Shown here: positions 61,153 through 64,000 of the stretch, piece after piece
How positions within the stretch are numbered: position 1 is the first letter of the stretch
Layout of the letters: the number at the start of each line of letters is the position of its first letter
NCBI RefSeq assembly: GCF_016056375.1
Contig: NZ_JAEDAE010000001.1
Span: forward strand, 186,001 to 250,000
Direction of reading: 5' to 3'
Source: Hymenobacter negativus
GTDB lineage: Bacteria; Bacteroidota; Bacteroidia; Cytophagales; Hymenobacteraceae
DNA length: 64,000 bases
The notes under the pieces: model-generated
Database searches by the model: none
What the model saw: only the letters and a program-made list of their open reading frames with translations
Told to the model about the DNA's origin: nothing
Program-made: the position numbers and the translations under genes

Positions 61153-63639
61153 CTATTTGCTGACTTGCAGCTCGGCTACGGCTTTGGCCGCGGCAGCTTG
61201 GTTTTCGGTGGCATGAGCGCGGCCGGTCTGAGCTTTGGAAGCATCGCCCAGCAGCTTGATGGCGTATTTATCAGCCGAATACTGCTTGTATTTCATGCCA
61301 AGCTCGCGCAGGCGGGTCACGCCTTCATTAAAGGCGGCCGGGTCGTCGAGACGGCCCATCATATTAGCCAGCGGCTCAATCAGGTTGAACTTGCCCTGGG
61401 GGCGCGCTTCGTCGAACTTGTTGCGCACGTAGGTCCATTGGTCGGCACCGCCCGCCTGGGCATAGGTAGCCACTACGGCCTGGGCCAGCGCATCGTGGCT
61501 GTCGCTCTCGAGGGCCTTGGCGCGGGCCAGGGCCTGAGCCGGCTGCACTGCGGCCAGGCCGCCCAGGGCAGCACCCTGCACGCTGTACGACTGGCTGCTG
61601 AGCTGCTGATTGAACAGCTTCTCGTCCTTCTTATCCTTGAGCTTGGCCAGGGCTTTGAGGGTACTGGCAATCACCAGAGACTCTTTTTCGGTGGCGGCCA
61701 GCTTGCGCAGGGCGGGGGCAGCGGCCTTGGCCACGGCGGCATCGTCCAGCTTCAGCCCTTCGATGGCGACGAGGCGCAGGTTGTAGAACTTGTCGTTGAG
61801 GCCGGCCAGGAGCAGTTTGCGGGCCACTTCGCTGCTGGTCTGTTCTTTAATAGCCGCATCGAGGGCCTCGCGGCGGTCGACGTAGCGGGGCGCGTGGGCG
61901 TACTGGTAGGCGTACTCGGCCATCGATTTGTTATCGGTTTTCAGCCAAAGTGTCTTCTTGTTTGCATCCACGTTCACCAGGTCGGGCTTGGCCGAAAGAG
62001 GCATGGTGAAGGTCTGGGTGGCTTCCGCCATGGTCACGGGCTGGTGCATCACCTTGCCGCCCACGTAGTAGTCGATGGTGAAGGGCAGGCGGAAGGTCTG
62101 TCCCGTCTGGGTCTGCTTCACGGTCACGGTTTCGGCCTTTTTGGCCGCGTCCCAGGCGTAGTCGATGGTCACGATGGGGTGGCCCGGTGCGAAGTACCAC
62201 TGGTTCCAGAACCAGTTCAGGTCCTGGCCCGACACGGCCTCAAACGCGAGGCGCATCTGGTGTGCCTCACCATTGCCGAGGGCGTTGTCCTTGAGATATT
62301 TCTGGAGGCCGGCGAAGAATACGTCGTCGCCCAGGTAGGTGCGCAGCATGTCCATGATGGCGCCGCCTTTCTGGTAGCTCACTAGGTCGAAAACCTCTTC
62401 CTGCTCGTCGTAGTGGAAGCGCACGAGGGTTTTGGCGGCATCGCGGGGGCTGGCCAGGTAGCGGCGCAGGTAGCGGTAGTAGTGGGCATCGGCGGCATCC
62501 TTGCCGTACTTGTGCTCAGCGTAGAGGCCTTCCGAGAAGTCGGCCATTGTCTCATTGACGGTGATGTTGGACCAGCTTTCGGCCGTCACGTAGTCGCCAA
62601 ACCACTGGTGGAATAGCTCGTGCGCAATCACCGATTCGGAGCCGTACTCGCGGTCAATCAGCTCACGGTCGGTCATTTGCACCTGCTCGCCGTGCAGGGT
62701 GGCGGTGGTGTTTTCCATGGCCCCGCTCACGTAGTCGCGGGCCACAATCTGGCTGTATTTATTCCATGGATACTCCACGCCGAGGCGGTTGGAGTAAAAC
62801 TCCATCATGTCGGGCGTGTTGCCGAAAATCTGCTTGGCGAAGGGCGCGTACTTGGGTTCGAGGTAGTAATTCACCTCCTTGCCGCGCCAGGTGTCCTTAT
62901 AAATTTTGAAGTCGCCCACCGCCATCATGAATAGGTAGGGCGCGTGCGGCAGTTCCATTTCCCATACGTCGGTGCGCAGGCCGGGGCCGGCGGGCGTGCT
63001 GCTCACCATCCGGCCGTTGCTGAGCGTGACGTACTTAGCGGGCACGGTCATCGAGATTTCCTCGGTGGTTTTCTGGTTGGGGCGGTCGATGGTGGGGAAC
63101 CAGGCCGATGAGCCTTCGGTCTCGCCCTGCGTCCAGATTTGCACCGGCTTTCCCTTCACGGTCGAGTCGGGGTTGATGAAATACAGGCCCTTGGCATCGG
63201 TGATGGCGGCCGAGCCCTTTACTTTCAGCTCGTCCGGCTTCGACACGTAGTCGATGTAAATCGTGTATTCCTCGCCCGGCTTGAAGGTGCGGCCGAGGTT
63301 AATGCGCAGGTTCATGCCATCGGCGTAGTCGTATTTGAGCGGCGTTTGCGCGCTGCCATTCATCAGGGCCACCGTGTTGATGTCCATGCCTTTGGCGTCG
63401 AGACGCAGCGAGTCGGTAGGGTAGGCGTGGGGCTTAAGGGTAATCCAGGTTTTGCCCAGCAGGTGGCGTTTGGCGTAGTCAAAACGCACGTCGAGCTTGG
63501 TGTGCACCAGGTCATTAATCTTGGTGGCCGAGGCGCGGTAGGGAGATTCGGACTTGGCCGCGGGCGGGGTGGGAGCCTGCGCAAAAGCCGGCGTGGAGGC
63601 CGCCAGGCTCAGCAGGCCCAGCGCGAAAAGATGCTTCAT
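61153..63639 (-). CDS. M1-family aminopeptidase, exported
   Basis: This 828-residue zinc metallopeptidase has a signal peptide (LFALGLLSLAASTPAFAQ), then the M1 beta-domain. The catalytic domain contains the exopeptidase motif GAMENTT and the zinc motif HELFHQW (about residue 340), with the third ligand Glu in NETMADFSEGLY. The catalytic Tyr region and a C-terminal HEAT-like helical domain with Ala-rich repeats follow (AAVAKAAAPALRKLAATEKES; GAALGGLAAVQPAQALARAKAL). It probably cleaves N-terminal residues of peptides in the periplasm. A perfect 14-bp palindrome AGGCAACGTTGCCT lies at 63693-63706, upstream of the start. Confidence 0.94.
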   Translation of the reverse strand: MKHLFALGLLSLAASTPAFAQAPTPPAAKSESPYRASATKINDLVHTKLDVRFDYAKRHLLGKTWITLKPHAYPTDSLRLDAKGMDINTVALMNGSAQTPLKYDYADGMNLRINLGRTFKPGEEYTIYIDYVSKPDELKVKGSAAITDAKGLYFINPDSTVKGKPVQIWTQGETEGSSAWFPTIDRPNQKTTEEISMTVPAKYVTLSNGRMVSSTPAGPGLRTDVWEMELPHAPYLFMMAVGDFKIYKDTWRGKEVNYYLEPKYAPFAKQIFGNTPDMMEFYSNRLGVEYPWNKYSQIVARDYVSGAMENTTATLHGEQVQMTDRELIDREYGSESVIAHELFHQWFGDYVTAESWSNITVNETMADFSEGLYAEHKYGKDAADAHYYRYLRRYLASPRDAAKTLVRFHYDEQEEVFDLVSYQKGGAIMDMLRTYLGDDVFFAGLQKYLKDNALGNGEAHQMRLAFEAVSGQDLNWFWNQWYFAPGHPIVTIDYAWDAAKKAETVTVKQTQTGQTFRLPFTIDYYVGGKVMHQPVTMAEATQTFTMPLSAKPDLVNVDANKKTLWLKTDNKSMAEYAYQYAHAPRYVDRREALDAAIKEQTSSEVARKLLLAGLNDKFYNLRLVAIEGLKLDDAAVAKAAAPALRKLAATEKESLVIASTLKALAKLKDKKDEKLFNQQLSSQSYSVQGAALGGLAAVQPAQALARAKALESDSHDALAQAVVATYAQAGGADQWTYVRNKFDEARPQGKFNLIEPLANMMGRLDDPAAFNEGVTRLRELGMKYKQYSADKYAIKLLGDASKAQTGRAHATENQAAAAKAVAELQVSK

Positions 63640-63737
63640 AGAGAAACTTCGGGTGAGTGAAAATCGATTTCGCGCGAAGGACGCGGCGGTGTAGGCAACG
63701 TTGCCTGACGCGAAGGCGAAAGTAGCAGATGCAAGGG

Positions 63738-63826
63738 GTAGGGGCGGGGCCTGCCCCTGCCCATGTGTTTACCGGAATCATTGGAAATGGGCCATACGCC
63801 CGGGCGGGGGAAATCCCCGCCCCTAC
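63738..63826. repeat. REPIN-like inverted repeat, family G
   Basis: The ends are GTAGGGGCGGGG (from 63738) and CCCCGCCCCTAC (to 63826). Each arm also folds alone: GGGGC/GCCCC on the left and GGGCGGGG/CCCCGCCC on the right. It lies between divergent genes, unlike the other copies, and just before the -7 element of the next gene. Confidence 0.85.
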
Positions 63827-63834
63827 ATCGGCCA

Positions 63835-63842
63835 TAACTTTG
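63835..63842 (+). promoter_or_regulatory. -7 element of the TonB-dependent receptor gene
   Basis: TAACTTTG matches TAnnTTTG exactly, 23 nt before the ATG. The -33 region is occupied by the end of repeat G, so the repeat may affect expression. Confidence 0.5.
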
Positions 63843-63865
63843 CACTCCCACCAACCCACCAATTA

Positions 63866-64000
63866 ATGCGACTTACGCGCTACGCCAGCCCACTTTTCTG
63901 CACCTTTTTCACCTTTAATGCCCTGGCTCAAAGCACCCCGGCCGACAGCACCCGCGCCCTGAACGAAGTAACCGTGTACGGCACCCGCCTCGACCAGGTG
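63866..64000 (+). CDS. TonB-dependent receptor, N-terminal part (cut by the window edge)
   Basis: The first 45 codons show a signal peptide (PLFCTFFTFNALAQS) followed by a short linker and LNEVTVYGTRLDQV, the usual beginning of the TonB box/plug region of outer-membrane receptors. The substrate (siderophore, cobalamin, glycan) cannot be told from this part. The gene continues beyond 64000. Confidence 0.75.
   Translation, partial: MRLTRYASPLFCTFFTFNALAQSTPADSTRALNEVTVYGTRLDQV

Overview
This window looks like a chromosome segment from a high-GC member of the Bacteroidota, most likely Hymenobacter or a close relative in the Cytophagales. The evidence is the gene content (an outer-membrane barrel of a Bacteroidota type, WG-repeat protein, PreT/PreA, TonB-dependent receptor), weak Shine-Dalgarno sequences, and several exact matches to the Bacteroidota -7 promoter element TAnnTTTG. 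There are no rRNA or tRNA genes, no CRISPR array, no phage genes and no transposase.

Layout. Positions 1-1.3 kb carry a small secreted protein and a PAP2 phosphatase. From 1.5 to 13.6 kb lie two complete RND efflux operons on the minus strand (permease-adaptor-TolC, then TolC-adaptor-permease). The second is divergent from an OmpR-class two-component system (13.7-15.8 kb). From 16 to 23 kb come an SDR dehydrogenase with a GH63-type glucosidase, a cyclase-family hydrolase, a small secreted protein and a NERD-like/coiled-coil/WG-repeat membrane protein. From 23.2 to 31.7 kb lies a full reductive pyrimidine degradation cluster: PreT/PreA dihydropyrimidine dehydrogenase, dihydropyrimidinase, beta-ureidopropionase, class III aminotransferase and methylmalonate-semialdehyde dehydrogenase. 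It can take uracil or thymine to beta-amino acids and then to acyl-CoA. From 31.8 to 40.4 kb are accessory genes: purU, an outer-membrane barrel, xdhC, two AraC/reductase pairs, and an AT-richer islet with a GNAT and an unknown gene. A third RND operon (40.5-46.4 kb) is followed by katG divergent from oxyR, an Arr-type rifamycin ADP-ribosyltransferase, a PaoABC-type molybdenum aldehyde oxidoreductase, a second two-component system, a SulP transporter with a beta-carbonic anhydrase, an M1 aminopeptidase, and the first 45 codons of a TonB-dependent receptor.

The most unusual feature is a set of about 15 inverted-repeat elements, roughly 40-170 bp each, belonging to at least seven sequence families. 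They share one design: two arms in inverted orientation, most of which can also fold into a hairpin alone, separated by an unrelated spacer. This is the REPIN-like (paired REP) layout. They sit mostly between co-directional genes, including one in a gene junction of each of the three efflux operons that is not translationally coupled. Four successive junctions of the pyrimidine cluster each hold one from a different family. One copy lies inside an RND permease reading frame and is translated. No RAYT-type transposase that might move them is present here. Separately, four near-identical terminator hairpins recur at unrelated loci, and four TTAATT-like hexamers at exact 11-bp spacing lie upstream of the SulP gene, downstream of a two-component system.
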